A stretch of 64,000 bases of DNA from Meandrina meandrites (lineage: Eukaryota; Cnidaria; Anthozoa; Scleractinia; Meandrinidae), in contig OY855906.1 in the NCBI GenBank assembly GCA_963693305.1, positions 2,224,501-2,288,500 on the forward strand. The letters are read 5' to 3'. The notes under the pieces were generated by a model. It searched no databases. It was not told where the DNA came from and saw only the letters and a program-made list of their open reading frames with translations. Both the position numbers and the translations under genes were made by a program. Below are positions 45,276 to 58,943 of the stretch, one piece after another. Numbering within the stretch: the first letter of the stretch is position 1; each line of letters begins with the position of its first letter.

Positions 45276-47308
45276 TATCGAGGAAAAAGAATTAAATCCC
45301 TCATTTATTTTGATCATCAAAATGTAACTTCCCTTTGCTCGCGCCATCACTACGTCAACAGCTCGTGCTAGTTCTGTGTTTCTATCGAGTTCTAGAAGTA
45401 CGGCTTAGGATGTTTTCTAATTGTAAATTGGTGATTAATAGGGCAAAGTATGACCAAGCCAGCCGACCGTTTCGTGGCTGCGAAGATGAGATTATCACAG
45501 ACTTTCTACAGTTGAATAAGGTACACTGTATTTTAGGAAATGAATTGTTGTAAGGGAACGAACTTGATTGTTTTAGCTGGAGCCAGGGATTACAGATCTC
45601 ATATCAAGAGCTATAGAAAATGTTTTAGTAAACCACGCATGTAGAAATATCATTGAAATATAAATAAACAAATCCACCTATTCCCTCAGTTACTCTTATT
45701 AAAAACGCTGCTTGAAATTAGCGGGAAAGGACGAAAAATGCATTGATCGACATGAGATTCAGGCCAGGATAGCTTCGGCGTGTTTCATTTTTGCAATGCC
45801 AAGAGTACCGGCCTTGAATTACTTGTCCATATTTAATTGTATCGGACGGCCAACGAAATGATCGAAGACGACGAACGTTTTCTCTTCCTCGATCTGAAGA
45901 GCTGATGTCTATATTCTAACCCATTTTAAGCTTCTTAAGAGCAGAGAAAATGGCAAATACGATCGTTTAACTTGTACAGCAACTGTGTTTTGATCAATCC
46001 GAAAAATAATAGGAAAAGATCTCAAAACAGTGAAGGAAATAAAATCGAAAGAAAATGATTGGCCATATTCTTAGGAAAGATCGAAATAATGATTGCAATG
46101 TTGCTATGAGCTGAGCACCAGAACTACTTGGAGACGCACAGTGGAGAAAGAAAGGGTGAGGCGGGTTGGAACTGACGGGAAGAAGCGCGCACCGCAGCAA
46201 CCAACCTGGAACGGTAGAAAAGGCTCATTGTGCCACGAGGCGCGAGGAGGATAGGTGAAGATGAATTAAGAAAATGGCCACGGTTTACAGCAATTGAGTA
46301 AACGTGCTGAAATTTAAAAGATTGACATTAAAATACGCTATGGGCTTTTTAACGTGAACCTGCGTGAGCTACCTTTCAAATCAAGTGAACGGCGAGTAAT
46401 TATCAAAATGATTATCGAAATAAAATTTACCTTATTTTCAAAGTTCACTTTGCCAGAAAATTATAAACTAATTCCTAGTTTTTTCTTTTGTAAGCCTACA
46501 CTGAAAATTAAATTTCCAAAATAAACGGAACGTCGACTTCAAAGGTAATCCAAAATTCCCAACCAGAATATCCGAACAGAAAATAAATTTATATCGAGAC
46601 TTTGTACAGTTCAATAGGGTTTGCTGTATTAGGGAACTGAATTATTGTAAGAGAAATAAATTAATTGTAGGGGTCATGTATGGTCCCTCAAAATTTCTCT
46701 GTTCTCACAAAATTAGGCTTTTGCTCCAAATGCTCGCAAAATTTTAGTGGGTGCTTGTTTACTCGTCGGTTTTTAGTGGAGGTAGTTTCTTGAAAATGCT
46801 CGCTGCTCGCAAGGCTAACTTAATTCAATCGAAGCTCGGTATAACGACAAATGGAAGTAATAAAACCTGATTGAATATTATATCGAGAGCTAGAAAATGA
46901 TTTAGTAACCCATGCAAGTAGAAAAATAAATAAACAAATCCACCTCTACCCTCAAAGAAGTATTCCTCTATAATTAAAATGCTGCTAGAAATTCACGGCA
47001 AAGGATAAACAATGAATTGATCAACAACAGGTTCAGGCCACAAAGGTCCAGCGTCCTGCTATAGTTTAGGCCAACCTCCCTTCTCCGTGACAAAAAGGAT
47101 ACCCTCAAGTAGAGAACACAACAGTTTGTGACACTGATAAGGAAAATAAAATTTGTCATTACAGCTCGACTTTCGAAAGTTTAAAAAACGATACTCTACC
47201 GTTATCTTTAGTTTTAATCATTTTTGAGGATGCATAGGTTCACTGCTTCGATCGAATATGTGCGGCAGATCTCAATGTCAAATCAAGCACTGGCTTGTTT
47301 CATTAAAA

Positions 47309-47510
47309 TGAGTAGAAATGTACTGTGAGCGAACGTTAAGACTCAGGAATTTTTTGTGGTTTACTTTGACACTTTAACTACTGGGCTACACGTCTAAAAT
47401 ATAGAAGCACAAATTTCAATACTTTAGACGTGTAGTCCGGTAGCCAAAGTGTCAAAGTAAACCAGCAAAAAATTCCTGAGTCTTAACGTTTACTCACAGT
47501 ACATTTCTAG
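47309..47510. repeat. Head-to-head palindrome at the unit B deletion junction
   Basis: AGTAGAAATGTACTGTGAGC to CTAAAATATA (47309-47400) is followed at once by its own inverted relative (47401-47510, ending CAGTACATTTCTA). The arms are about 90-100 bp. The centre is exactly where unit B lacks the monomer present in unit A. Confidence 0.85.
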
Positions 47511-49800
47511 CAGATATTATTTTGATTAATTTAAGGTAGAAATGTACTTGATCGAACATTCTTAGTCGCCTTTGATGAAATATCGAAGTTCAGTATTCAA
47601 TATACAGTAGAGATATTGACCTAACTCCAATTTCTGTATTTGCTAGTATTTTGAGTTTGTGTCGAAATAAAATCAAACCAGAAATTAAATCGGTGGTTTA
47701 GAACCCAAAGGAAAATAACGTGTCACAAGAAGTCTAACCGAACCAACCGACCGTTTAGTGGATGCGAACGACTGTCACAGACTTTTTACAGTTGCCATGA
47801 ATAGGGTTTGCTGTATTTGAGAAAATGAATTGACTAACGTTCTTGTAAAGGAAAGGAATGAATTATTTTACTCGGGGCGCCTGAAGTGCAAAGCAACTGT
47901 GTTTTGACCAATTAAATAGTCGGTATAACGACAAAACCAACTTGAACATCATATTGAGAGCTATAGAAGATGATTTAGAAACCAATTGAAGTAAAACTTA
48001 AATAAACAAATCCACCTATACCCTCAAAAGATATTTCTCTAAGTTAAAACACTCAACAACAGATTCAGATCATGGGAGATTTGGCATCTACTGCTACTTA
48101 GGCCAAGCGGGGGTCGCTGTTCGTTCGATCTCCTTTCTTTGTGACAAAAGAGGAGACCCTGAAGTAGAGAACAGTACAGTTTGCGATGCTGAAGGCTAGC
48201 ACAGGATGCGAAATAAAGAAAATTAAAAATATCGCTCTAGCAGTACTTTCCAAAGTTTAGGAATCCTTTACGCTACCATTATCTTTAGTTTAAAGCATTT
48301 TGAGGGGCTGCTGAGGTTCACCGCTCTCACTGCAGCTATATTAAGCCGTTCTATAGAGAATGTACGGCACATCTCAATGTAAAATCGAGCACTGACTTTG
48401 GTTCACTGCTCTCATGTACGGTTAGTGTTCATTAGCGAGGGAGAATTCCAGTAAGGTCACAGGTCGAATTGGTGTTCGTATTCCAATCAATGCTTGAAAC
48501 AGGCTTTCTACAGATGAATAGAGTTTGCTGTACTTGAGGTAATCTTTTTTGTAGAAAAAAAGAAATTGTTTTAGTTGGTGCCTGAATTGTATAGAAACTA
48601 TGTTTTGATGGAGTAGAGAGTAATACATGCATCAAAAGCTAGTCAAGAAATGATTTCGAATTTTTGTTGGATGAAAATGTCGATGTGTAATGCGTATTAA
48701 TTGAGAGCACGTGTGCATTAGGGTTTTTTACGGTTAACGTATTTTCATTTTTACAATGCCAGGGGTGAGGCCCTTGGAATACTTGTCGATATTATATCTG
48801 AACGGCCCACCAGTTGATCAAAGATGGCGGTTTTCGTTTTCATTTTCTCTTCCTCGATCTAAAAAGGCGATGTCTACATGCTAAGCCATTTTAATCTTGC
48901 TTCAAGCTGGTAAAACAGCAAAATGGCCGCTTGGCTGACACAGGAACTGTGGTTTGATTGATCCGATAAAGTCTAGGACACTGTCTAGGTCAACAACCGA
49001 ATGGCATGGTGCAGGCAAAGCGTCCCATCCGATGAAAATAAGCCAGTGTAAGAAAATGGCCTCGGTTTACAGCAATTGAGTAAACGTCCTGAACGTTCAA
49101 AGATCGATATTTTTTCTACTACCCTTCGAATCAAGTGAACCGCTTAGTTATTATAAAAGTGATATTTGAAATAAAAGTACACTTTGCCAGAAAGTAATGA
49201 ACTAATTCCTGTTGTTGTTTTTTATGTAACAGGCAAAGGTGTATGTGGAGCTAATACCAAGCCTTGTCTCGCTGTTTAGTAAGCCAACACTGTATACCGT
49301 GGGTGTCAAATTTGAACGCTTCATAATTTAGGGAAGCAAACACTCTCCGGACTTCACCTGTCTTATACAGGAGTTACAATGATGTCGAAGAGTCTTCTTA
49401 TCTGCAAGTATGCATACGTATCTCAACGTTGTTTTTTCATTGACAGGAAGGCAAAGAGTGAAAGTATGCTTTCAACTGACGAAAGCACTTTCCAAACGAG
49501 AGACTCATGCCTAAACTGTAATCATTCTCTGTAAACATTATGTTTATACGAGCAAGGAGAACTTTCTTAATTAGTTTTGTACTCCACATTGTAAATTTAA
49601 ACCGGTTTATCATTAGAGTAGCACTAAGAACATCAAACCACTGATCAGCAATTTTCACATTTTAAAAGTCAATGTCCTGAATACTAATTGCCGACTTTTT
49701 CTCTTTCGCTCGGTTTGTGCCGAAGAAATCCCTCTTTCCTCTTTTATTTTCTCGTCATATGTAATTAAAAATGGAGATCGGTAAATAAATGACAAAGATG

Positions 49801-49938
49801 AAATCAGTGACCACTTTCTCACGAGCGTGGGACAAAGAAAAATCTGAGTCCCCCACGGGAGTCGAACCCATGGCCTCCCAGTTACAGGTTGGGTGCTCTA
49901 ACGAGAGACTTTTAAGCTTGGTGAGCTACACCATTTAC
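49801..49938 (-). mobile_element. tRNA-derived SINE, unit C
   Basis: Third copy of the SINE. The flanking TAAATTTTAAGCTCG repeats are partly lost here. Confidence 0.65.
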
Positions 49939-50119
49939 TAGCTTCATATGTGACACGCGTCCTGCTTACTGCTAGGAACAGCAATGTCGAAAGTGCAGTA
50001 TTCAATATATGTTGGCCTAAATCTGAATTCTGTATATGCAAGTATTGTGAACTTCAGTCGAACTAATATCAAGCCAGTAATAATTAAGAAATAGAAAACA
50101 TGTTCCGTGTTCGTACCGA

Positions 50120-50243
50120 GTTATAGAAACACGAGTGGAAGTTTGGGAGAACGAGAAATACTGTGGAAACACGAGCCGATAGGCGAGTGTTTCCACAGCT
50201 TTTCCGAGTTCTTCCAAGCTTTCACGAGTGTTTCTTTAACACG
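50120..50243. mobile_element. Fold-back hairpin, unit C
   Basis: Third copy of the hairpin; both arms retained. Confidence 0.8.
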
Positions 50244-52154
50244 GCGAAGAAAAAGAATTAAATCCCTCGTTTATTTTCATGATCAAAATGCAACTTCTCT
50301 TTGCTCGCGCCATCACTACGTCAACTGCTCGTGCTACCTCTGTGTTTCTATCGAGTTCTAGAAGTACGGCTTAGGATGTTTTCTAATTGTAAATTGGTGA
50401 TTAACAGCGCAAAGTATGACCAAGCCAGCCGATCGTTTTTGTGGCTGCGAAGATGAGGCTATCAAAGACTTTCTACAGTTGAATAAGGTATGCTGTATTT
50501 GAGGAACTGAATTGTTGTAAGAGAACGATGTTGATTGTTTTAGCTGGAGCCAGGGATTACAGATCTCATATCAAGAGCTATAGAAAATGATTTAGTAAAC
50601 CACGCATGTAGAAATAACATTGAAATATAAATAAACAAATCCACCTATTCCCTCAGTTACTCTTATTAAAAAACGCTGCCTGAAATTAGCGGGAAAAGAC
50701 GAAAAATGCATTGATCGACAAGAGTTTCAGGCCAGGATAGCTTCGGCGTGTTTCATTTTTGCAATGCCAAGAGTACCGGCCTCGAATTACTTGTCCATAT
50801 TTAATTGTATCGGACGACCAACGAAATGATCGAAGACGACGAAAGGTTTCTCTTCCTCGATCTGAAGAGCTGATGTCTATATTCTAACCTATTTTAAGCT
50901 TCTTAAGAGCAGAGAAAATGGCAAATACGAGCACTTAACTTGCACAGCAACTGTGTTTTGATCAATCCGAAAAATAAATAGAGAAATGAATTAATTGTAG
51001 GGGTCATGAATGGTCCCTCAAAATTTCTCAGTTCTCGCAAAATTAGGCTTTTGCTCCAAATGCTCGCAAAATGTTAGTGGGTGCTTGTTTACTCGTCGGC
51101 TTTTTAGTGGAGGTAGTTTCTTGAAAATGCTCGCTGCTCGCAAGGCTAACTTTTTTCAATTCTCGTGCTCGCAAAGAAAAAACGCTGTGCTCATACTCGC
51201 AAAGACCATTCGATACACCTAATTGTTTTATTCTGATCAATCGAAGCTCGGTATAACGACAAATGGAAGTAATAAAACCTGATTGAATATTATATCGAGA
51301 GCTAGAAAATGATTTAGTAACCCATGCATCTAGAAAAATAAATAAACAAATCCACCTCTACCCTCAAAGAAGTATTCCTCTATAATTAAAATGCTGCTAG
51401 AAATTCACGGCAAAGGATAAACAACGAATTGATCGACAATAGGTTCAGGCCACAAAGGTTCAGCGTTCTGCTGTAGTTTAGGCCAAGCTCTCCATGACAA
51501 AAAGGATACCCTCAAGTAGAGAACACAACAGTTTGTGACACTGATAAGGAAACTAAAATTTGTCATTACAGCTCGACTTTCGAAAGTTCACAAACCGATA
51601 CTCTACCGTTATCTTTAGTTTTAATCATTTTTGGGGATGCATAGATTCACTGCTTCGATCGAATATGTGCGGCAGATCTCAATGCCGAATCAAGCACTGG
51701 TCTGTTTGATTAAAATAAGTAGAAATGTACTGTGAGCGAACGTTAAGACTCAGGAATTTTTTGTGGTTTACTTTGACACTTTAACTACTGGGCTACACGT
51801 CTAAAATATTGAAATTGCTGTTGGCATAATGATGAGGGTTTTGTGAACAATCCTCAAATAAACGTACACAGTAAATTCTCAGATATCATTATGTCGAACA
51901 AACTTTTTGTGGGGTGCCATGATAGATCAATAAAGTGCATTGCGTTGTGTTAGCAGTTATTATTTTTATTAAATAGGTAGAAATGTACTTGAGTGAACAT
52001 TCAGAGTCGCGTTGATGAAATATCAAAGATCAGTTTTCAATATGTAATAGAGATGTTGACCTAAATATAAGTTCTGTGTATGCTGGTATTTCTAACTTGA
52101 GTCGAACTAATATCAAACCAGTAATTAAATCGATGGTTTACAATCTAAGGTGTG

Positions 52155-52378
52155 ATTCATTTGTCTTTATGCCCGACTCTCAAAATCAAAGATCAAGATC
52201 AAATTATACTTGTATGTTATCGAGGCTCCGAGTAAAACAATTCATTTGTTCCTGTTAAAACAATTCATTATTTCCCTTATACGACCTTATAGAACATACC
52301 CTATTTAACTGTAAGTCTGTGATAATACTTAATTGGCAGCCACGAAACAGTTGGTCCGCTTGCTCAGATTGTGCCAAG
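52155..52378. repeat. Inverted array segment, unit C
   Basis: Is the reverse complement of 41567-41790 of unit A (here GCCACGAAACAGTTGGTCCG, there CGGACCAACTGTTTCGTGGC). The sequence on both sides is in the normal orientation. Confidence 0.8.
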
Positions 52379-52700
52379 TTAGCCAAAGTGTCAAAGTAAA
52401 CAAGCAAAAAATTCCTGAGTGTTAACGTTTACTCACAGCACATTTCTAGCAGATATTATTTTGATTAAATTAAGGTAGAAATGTACTTGATCGAACATTC
52501 AGAGTCGTGTTTGATGAAATATCGAAGTTTATTATTCAATATACAGTAGAGATATTGACCTAACTTCAAGTTCTGTATTTGCTAGTATTTTGAGTTTGTG
52601 TCGAACTAAAATCAAACCAGAAATTAAATCGGTGGTTTAGAACCCAAAGTAAAATAACGTGTCACAGATTCAGATCAAGAGAGATTTGTCCTCTACTACT

Positions 52701-55700
52701 AGTTTACGCTAAGCTGGGATCGCTGTTTGTTCGATTTCCTTTCTCTGTGACAAAAAAGACACCCTCAAGTAGAGAACAGTACAGTTTGCGACACTGAAGG
52801 CAGGCATAGGTCGCGAAATACAGAAAACAGAAATTATTGCACAGATCTTCTTTCCAAAGTTTGCAAATCCTTTATGCTATCGTTAACTTCAATTTTAATC
52901 ATTTTGGGGGATGCATAGGTTAATGCTTCGATCGAATATGCACGGCAGATCTCAATGTCAATCAAGCACTGGTTTGTTTGATTAAAATAAGTAGAAGTAC
53001 TGTGAGTTAACGTTAAGACTCAGGATTTTTTGGTGGTTTACTTTGTGACAGAAAGGACACCCTGAAGGAGAGAACAGTACAGTTTGTGTGATGCTGAAGG
53101 CTAGCATAGGACGCGAAATAAAGAACACTAAAAATGTCGCTCTAGCAGTACTTTCCAAAGTTTAGAGATCCTTTACGCTACCATTATCTTTAGTTTAAAG
53201 CATTTTGGAGGGCTGCTCAGATTCACCGCTCTCACTGCAGTTATATTAAGCCGTTCGATAGAGAATGTGCGGCACATCTCAATGTAAAATCGAGCGCTAA
53301 CTTGTTTGCCGTTTATACTGTTTTGATTGAAATACAGGTTGAAATGTACTGTGAGTAAACGTTCAGACTCAAGAATATTTAGTGGTTTACTTTGACGCTT
53401 TCCTCCGGGGTACATGTCTAAAATATTGAAATTTCTGTTGCTGTAATGATGAGGGTTTTGTGAACAATCTGGAAATTAACGTAGGCAGTAAATTTTCAAA
53501 TATCATTATGTCGAACAAACTTTTTGGGATGCCACGATAGATCAATAAAGTACATTGCAAATTGTTAGCAGTTTTTATTTTGATTAAATAGCCAGAAATC
53601 TAGTTAACATTCAGCGTCACATTGATGAAATATCAAAGTTCAGTTTTCAATATGTAATTAAGAGGTTGACCTAAATCTGAGTTCTGTATATGCTAGTATT
53701 TTGAACTTGAGTCGAACTAATATCAAACCAGTAATTAAATCGGTGGTGTAGAATCCAAAGTATGATAACGTGGCACAAAAAAATCTGAGCAAGCGGACCG
53801 ACTGTTTCGTGGCTGCCAATTAAGGATTATCACAGACTTACAGTTGAATAGGGTATGCTCTATATGGTCGTTTAAGGGAAATAATGAAATATTTTAAGAG
53901 GAAGAAATGAATTGTTTTACAAGGAGACTCGATAAACATACATACTATAATTTGATCATTTTGAGAGTCGGGCATAAAGACAAAGAATAAAGTCTGGCAT
54001 GAACTTCACACTGAGAGCTACACATTATGATTCAGTACGTAACCCATGGATGAACAACGCATGCTGGATCGACAACACGCTTAGACTACAAAGATTTGGC
54101 GTCTACTGCTAGTTTAGGCTAAGCGAGGGTCGCTGTTTGTTCGATCTCCTTTCTCCGTGAATCAAGGAGACCTTCAAGTATTAAACAGCAAAGTCTGCGA
54201 CGGCAGGCATAGGTCACGAAATACAGAAAACAGAAAATATTGCACAGCTTTCCAAAGTTTGCAAATCCTTTATGCTATCGTTATCTTTAGGTTTGATCAT
54301 TTTTGGGGATGCTTAGGTTCACTGCTTCGATCAAATATGTACCGCAGAGTCAATTCCAAATCAAGCACTGGCTTGTTTGATTAAAATAAGTAGAAATGTA
54401 CTGTGAGTAAACGTTAAGACTCAGGAATTTTTTGCTGGTTTACTTTGACACTTTGGCTACCGGACTACACGTCTAAAGTATTGAAATTTGTGCTTCTATA
54501 ATAATGAGGGTTTTCATGAGGGTTTTTTTTATCTGGGAGGTAAATTCTCAAATATGTCAAGCAAAGTTTTTTTGGTATCAGGATAGATCAATAAAGTAAA
54601 CTGCATATTGTTAGCAGATATTATTTTGATTAAATTAAGGTAGAAATGTACTTGATCGAACATTCAGAGTCGCGTTTGATGAAATATCGAGGTTCGGTAT
54701 TCAATATACAGTAGAGATATTGACCTAACTCCAATTTCTGTATTTGCTAGTATTTTGAGTTTGTGTCGAACTAAAATCAAACCAGAAATTAAATCGGTGG
54801 TTTAGAACCCAAAGGAAAATAACGTGTCACAAGAAGTCTAACCGAACCAACCGACCGTTTCGTGGATGCGAACGACTGTCACAGACTTTTTACAGTTGCC
54901 ATGAATAGGGTTTGCTGTATTTGAGAAAATGAATTGACTAACGTTCTTGTAAAGGAAAGAAATGAATTATTTTACTCGGGGCGCCTGAAGTGCAAAGCAA
55001 CTGTGTTTTGACCAATTAAATAGTCGGTATAACGACAAAACCAACTTGAACATCATATTGAGAGCTATAGAAGATGATTTAGTAACCAATTGAAGTAAAA
55101 CTTAAATAAGCAAACCCACCTATACCCTCAAAAGATATTTCTCTAAGTTAAAAAGCTCAACAACAGATTCAGATCATGGGAGATTTGGCATCTACTGCTA
55201 CTTAGGCCAAGCGGGGGTCGCTGTTCGTTCAATCTCCTTTCTTTGTGACAAAATAGGAGACCCTGAAGTAGAGAACAGTACAGTTCGCGATGTTGAAGGC
55301 TAGCATAGGACGCGAAATAAAGAAAACTAAAAATATCTCTCTAGCAGTACTTTCCAAAGTTTAGGAATTCTTTACGCTACCATTATCCGTAGTTTAAAGC
55401 CTTTTGAAGGGCTGCTCAGGTTCACCGCTCTCACTGTCGGGCAGTTATATTTAGCTGTTCGATAGAGAATGTGCGGCACATCTCAATGTAAAATCGAGCG
55501 CTAACTTGTTTGCCGTTTATACTGTTTTGATTGAAATACATGTTGAAATGTACTGTGAGCGAACGTTCAGACTCAAGAAAATCTGAGTTCTGTATATGTT
55601 AGTATTTTGAACTTGAGTCGAACTAATAACAAACCAGAAATTAAATCGGTGGTTTAGAACCCAAAGTAAAATAACGTTTCGCAAGAAGTCTGATCAAACC

Positions 55701-57540
55701 AACCGACCGTTTCGTGGATGCGAACGACTGTCACAGACTTTTTACAGTCGCATGAATAGGGTTTGCTGTATTTGAGAAAATGAATTGGGTCAGTCATGAG
55801 AGATTTGTCGTCTACTACTGGGATCGCTGTTTGTTCGATTTCCTTTCTCTGTGACAAAAAGACACCCTCAAGTAGAGAACAGAACAGTTTGCGACACTGA
55901 AGGCAGGCACAGGACGCGAAATATAGAAAACAGAAATTATTGCACAGCTTTCCAAAGTTTGCAAATCCTTTAGGCTATCTTTATCTTCAGTTTAAATTGT
56001 TTTGGGGGAGCGGATTATCTCCACTGCTCTCACTTCCGCCATGTTTAGCCGTGTGATCGAATATGTGCAGCGAGGTCTGCAGCGGATCTCAATGTCGAAT
56101 CATTTGAATCTGTAATCAGTGGCAGCAAGTTTCAGTGTTGTTAATACGCTAAGTAAATTAACACGTCTTATGAGTAAGTAAGAAAAAGCGGGGTTGCCAA
56201 ATTATTACATTAAGCTTTTCTGCATTTAAACACCTCTTGTTAGTTTTTATATCGTTTCTTTCCTTACGGAAGACTAAACATTTTGACAACGTTACTTTCG
56301 AAGAGATAGTTGGTTACGCTAAATGAAATGGCGGCAGACAGTGTTGGGCCTGATATTTCCTGAAGTAATTTGGATCACAGCTTTGGTGCTCGCTAGCGAA
56401 AAAGGATTTCACTGAAGACACAGTCCGATGTTTAAGTTCTTTTAAATAAATGTATATTCGTACAGTGTTTGCGTTCTTTACCAGTTATCTGCTCCGCATT
56501 GTAAATTTAAGCGTTTTTCTTCAGAATCGTAAGAAGTAGCACCCGCTTGTCTTTAACTACTTGTTATTAGTAGTTCGTCAATTCTCGTTCCATCCTGAAT
56601 ACTAATTGTCGTCTTCTTCACCAGTTTTTCCCTCGGTTGTGCCGACGAAGTCCTTCTTTCATTTTTTTCTATGTTTTTAGGTTTTTAGTAATCCTCTACA
56701 GCTTTCAGCTTAACGCGGATTTCGGGTCAGTTCAGCGCTGGCTCGAAGCACTCCCTTGTTAGCAGTTATTATTTTGAGTTAAATAGGTAAAAATGCACAG
56801 TGAACGAACGTTCAAAGTGTTGATGAACAGATATCAAAGTTCAGTATTCAATATACGGTAGAGATGTTGACCAGTAAATCCAAGTCCTGCATTTGCTAGT
56901 ATCTAGTACTTGAGTCGAACTAATATCAAACCAGTAATTAAATCGATGGTTTAGAATCCAAAGTATCATAACGTGGCACAAGAAATCTGAGCAAGTGGAC
57001 CGACTGTTTCGTGGCTGCCAATTAAGTATTATCACAGACTTACAGTTGAATAGGGTATGCTCTATAAGGTCGTATAAGGGAAATAATGAATTGTTTTAGA
57101 GGAAGAAATGAATTATTTTACTCAGGCCTGAATTGCATGCATTCAACTGTATTTTGATTATTTAGAGAGTCGGGTATAAAGACAAATGGATAACACCTGA
57201 CTTGAACTTCATATTGAGAGCCAGCCTTGTTGAGAGCTATACATGACGATTCAGTTGCCCATGGATGGAGAAATTTAATAAGGAAATCCACCTTTACCCT
57301 CAAATAATATTTCTCTTTAATTAAAACGCTGCTTGAAATTGACGGGAAAGGACGAACAACGCATTGATCGACAAACGGATTCAGACTATTCGGGTCTGGG
57401 AGATTTGGCGTCTACTGCTACTTTGGGCTAAGCGGGGGTCGCTCCTTTCTCTGTGACAAAACAGACACCCTCAAGCAGAGAACAGTACAGTTTATGATAC
57501 AGTTTAAGTTTATGTAATCTGCTCCACACTGTACATTTAA
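52701..57540. repeat. Degenerate monomer tail of the array
   Basis: Copies of the 0.8-1.1-kb monomer in standard orientation with many deletions. Similarity falls toward the right end. No gene seen. Confidence 0.7.
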
Positions 57541-58722
57541 ACGTTTTCCTTTAAAATAGTAAGAAGTACACGAACTAACCTTGAAATACTGGCAGTGGAT
57601 GCCTCAGCAATTCTCGGCTTCAGTCAATCCTGAAGTGAATACTGATTGTCGTCTTGTTCACTTTCCTTCAATTTGTGCCGATGAAGCGCTCTTTCGTCTT
57701 TTTTTTTAATTTTTTTTCGTTTTCAGTTTTTCTTCACAGCTGGGGCCTTTCCTGAAAGATTTGAAAATCAACACTAAACTGTGTGAACAGCTTCGTTTTT
57801 ATGTGTCTTTCATTTCTCATTCTCTCGTATTTTCATTACACCGCGAGTCATTACTTTTTTCTTTCCTTCTTTCCTTAGTTTGTCTCTTTCGTTTTTATTT
57901 TTCGTAATCGCCCGTGCATGGCACATTTACGTATGCGTTCCAGTAAACGCGTACATTTGGTTTTCGTCTACATGAGTCCAGGATGAGTCGTTCGTTTTCG
58001 AATCTTTTATGCCTGTTCACACGGAGCCTGCGTCGCAGACGAACTAAACCCCGGCATATTTCGCCAGCGACCAAAAGCTTGTTCCGCCCTCCGCATGTTT
58101 ACTCGGATTTCTTGCAAAGCCTCTGATTGACCGAGGGAATCTTATAAAACCATAGTTACAAACTGATGAAACACAGAAACAAAATAAACGCGGTAGCGAT
58201 CACGGCAGATAGTTCCCAGAGCAGAGAGAATCAATCACAACTTTTTTGAAGGCAAAGCTGTTTTAGCAAATCTACCTGGCTGAGGATTACCAGGGCTCAC
58301 TTGCCTGTTCGCAGGCTATTTTGAGATGTCACGCAACGCTCCCCCCCAAACAAACCAGGGTCGCCCACTACCTCTCGGAACGAGTTACTTCATTGGTAAA
58401 CAAACGGCTGCGAGGTCTTCCACGTCCGTGCCCAGCATGTTTGATTTTCAATCAGTTCTTTGCAAGTTTAGGTCGCGCAGAATATATTTGTTAAAGTTCT
58501 TTTATAAGTAATTACAGGTTATTGTTCTCAGCTTTGTATCCCGTGCGCTGCGTAGCGAATTGTCACCAAACCAGAAGATTCACAGCTTTGAAAGTAGCGC
58601 ACGTTGTTGTAGACATTATGGACTCGGTAGGGCTTCGGAAGCCGGGCAAAACCTCAAATTTTGTGTCCAAGTTTCCTCCGCCGATATTGAATTTCAGGAG
58701 TTGACTCACGAGGAACATAAAC
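57541..58722. other. Non-coding, no feature seen
   Basis: TTTCTTTCC-type tracts at 57690-57900. Short open frames near 58326 and 58522 have no recognisable content. Confidence 0.4.
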
Positions 58723-58943
58723 TTGGTGTACTCTATTATACCACATGCATGACAGAAGCGAATTTAAAAACTCCCACCACGTTTCAAAGTTTAGCCTGCG
58801 TAGCTGACGGGAGTTCGCGAGCGAGTGCTTTTTTAGCGGTCGCATGCTTTGGTCTTGGCCGCCAAGCAGCGTTGGTGTACTCTATTATACCACATGCAAG
58901 ACAGAAGCGAATTTAAAAACTCCCCAGCACGTTTCAAAGTTTA
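58723..58943. repeat. 72-bp direct repeats flanking a 78-bp insert
   Basis: TTGGTGTACTCTATTATACC to CGTTTCAAAGTTTA occurs at 58723-58793 and 58872-58943, with only two or three differences. The 78 bp between (GCCTGCGTAGCTGACGGGAG and on) is GC-rich and unlike its surroundings. Confidence 0.8.

Larger units (their letters stand above)
43352..48398. repeat. Array unit B (5.05 kb)
   Basis: Same order as unit A, with SINE, hairpin and a truncated CTCGCAAA block, but missing one monomer of about 1.15 kb at 47400. Confidence 0.8.
48399..52700. repeat. Array unit C (rearranged)
   Basis: Starts like A and B. It lacks about 590 bp corresponding to 39790-40375 of unit A (junction near 50980), contains an inverted piece at 52155-52378, and then runs into shorter monomers, so its right end is approximate. 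Confidence 0.7.
36470..57540. repeat. 21-kb complex tandem array with higher-order structure
   Basis: The same ordered blocks recur throughout. Three large units are anchored by TTGGTTCACTGCTCTCATG at 37136, 43352 and 48399 (spacings 6216 and 5047 bp). Inside and after them are shorter monomers of roughly 0.8-1.1 kb marked by AGTAGAAATGTACTGTGAGC-like sequence (for example 41386, 42491, 47535, 51977, 52475, 53595, 54643, 56789). Unit B lacks about 1.15 kb present in unit A (41205-42357), which explains its shorter length. No exon set or conserved reading frame is convincing, and the array's origin and function are unknown to me. Confidence 0.9.

Noticed and set aside
38577..49938. tRNA genes at the three SINE sites
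   Set aside because: Boxes A and B and a T-arm are visible, but the acceptor stem does not pair and the anticodon stem is poor. They are SINE heads.
41386..56800. Monomers as exons of a tandem gene family
   Set aside because: I could not find a shared reading frame bounded by splice sites across monomers. Stops occur in all frames of most copies.
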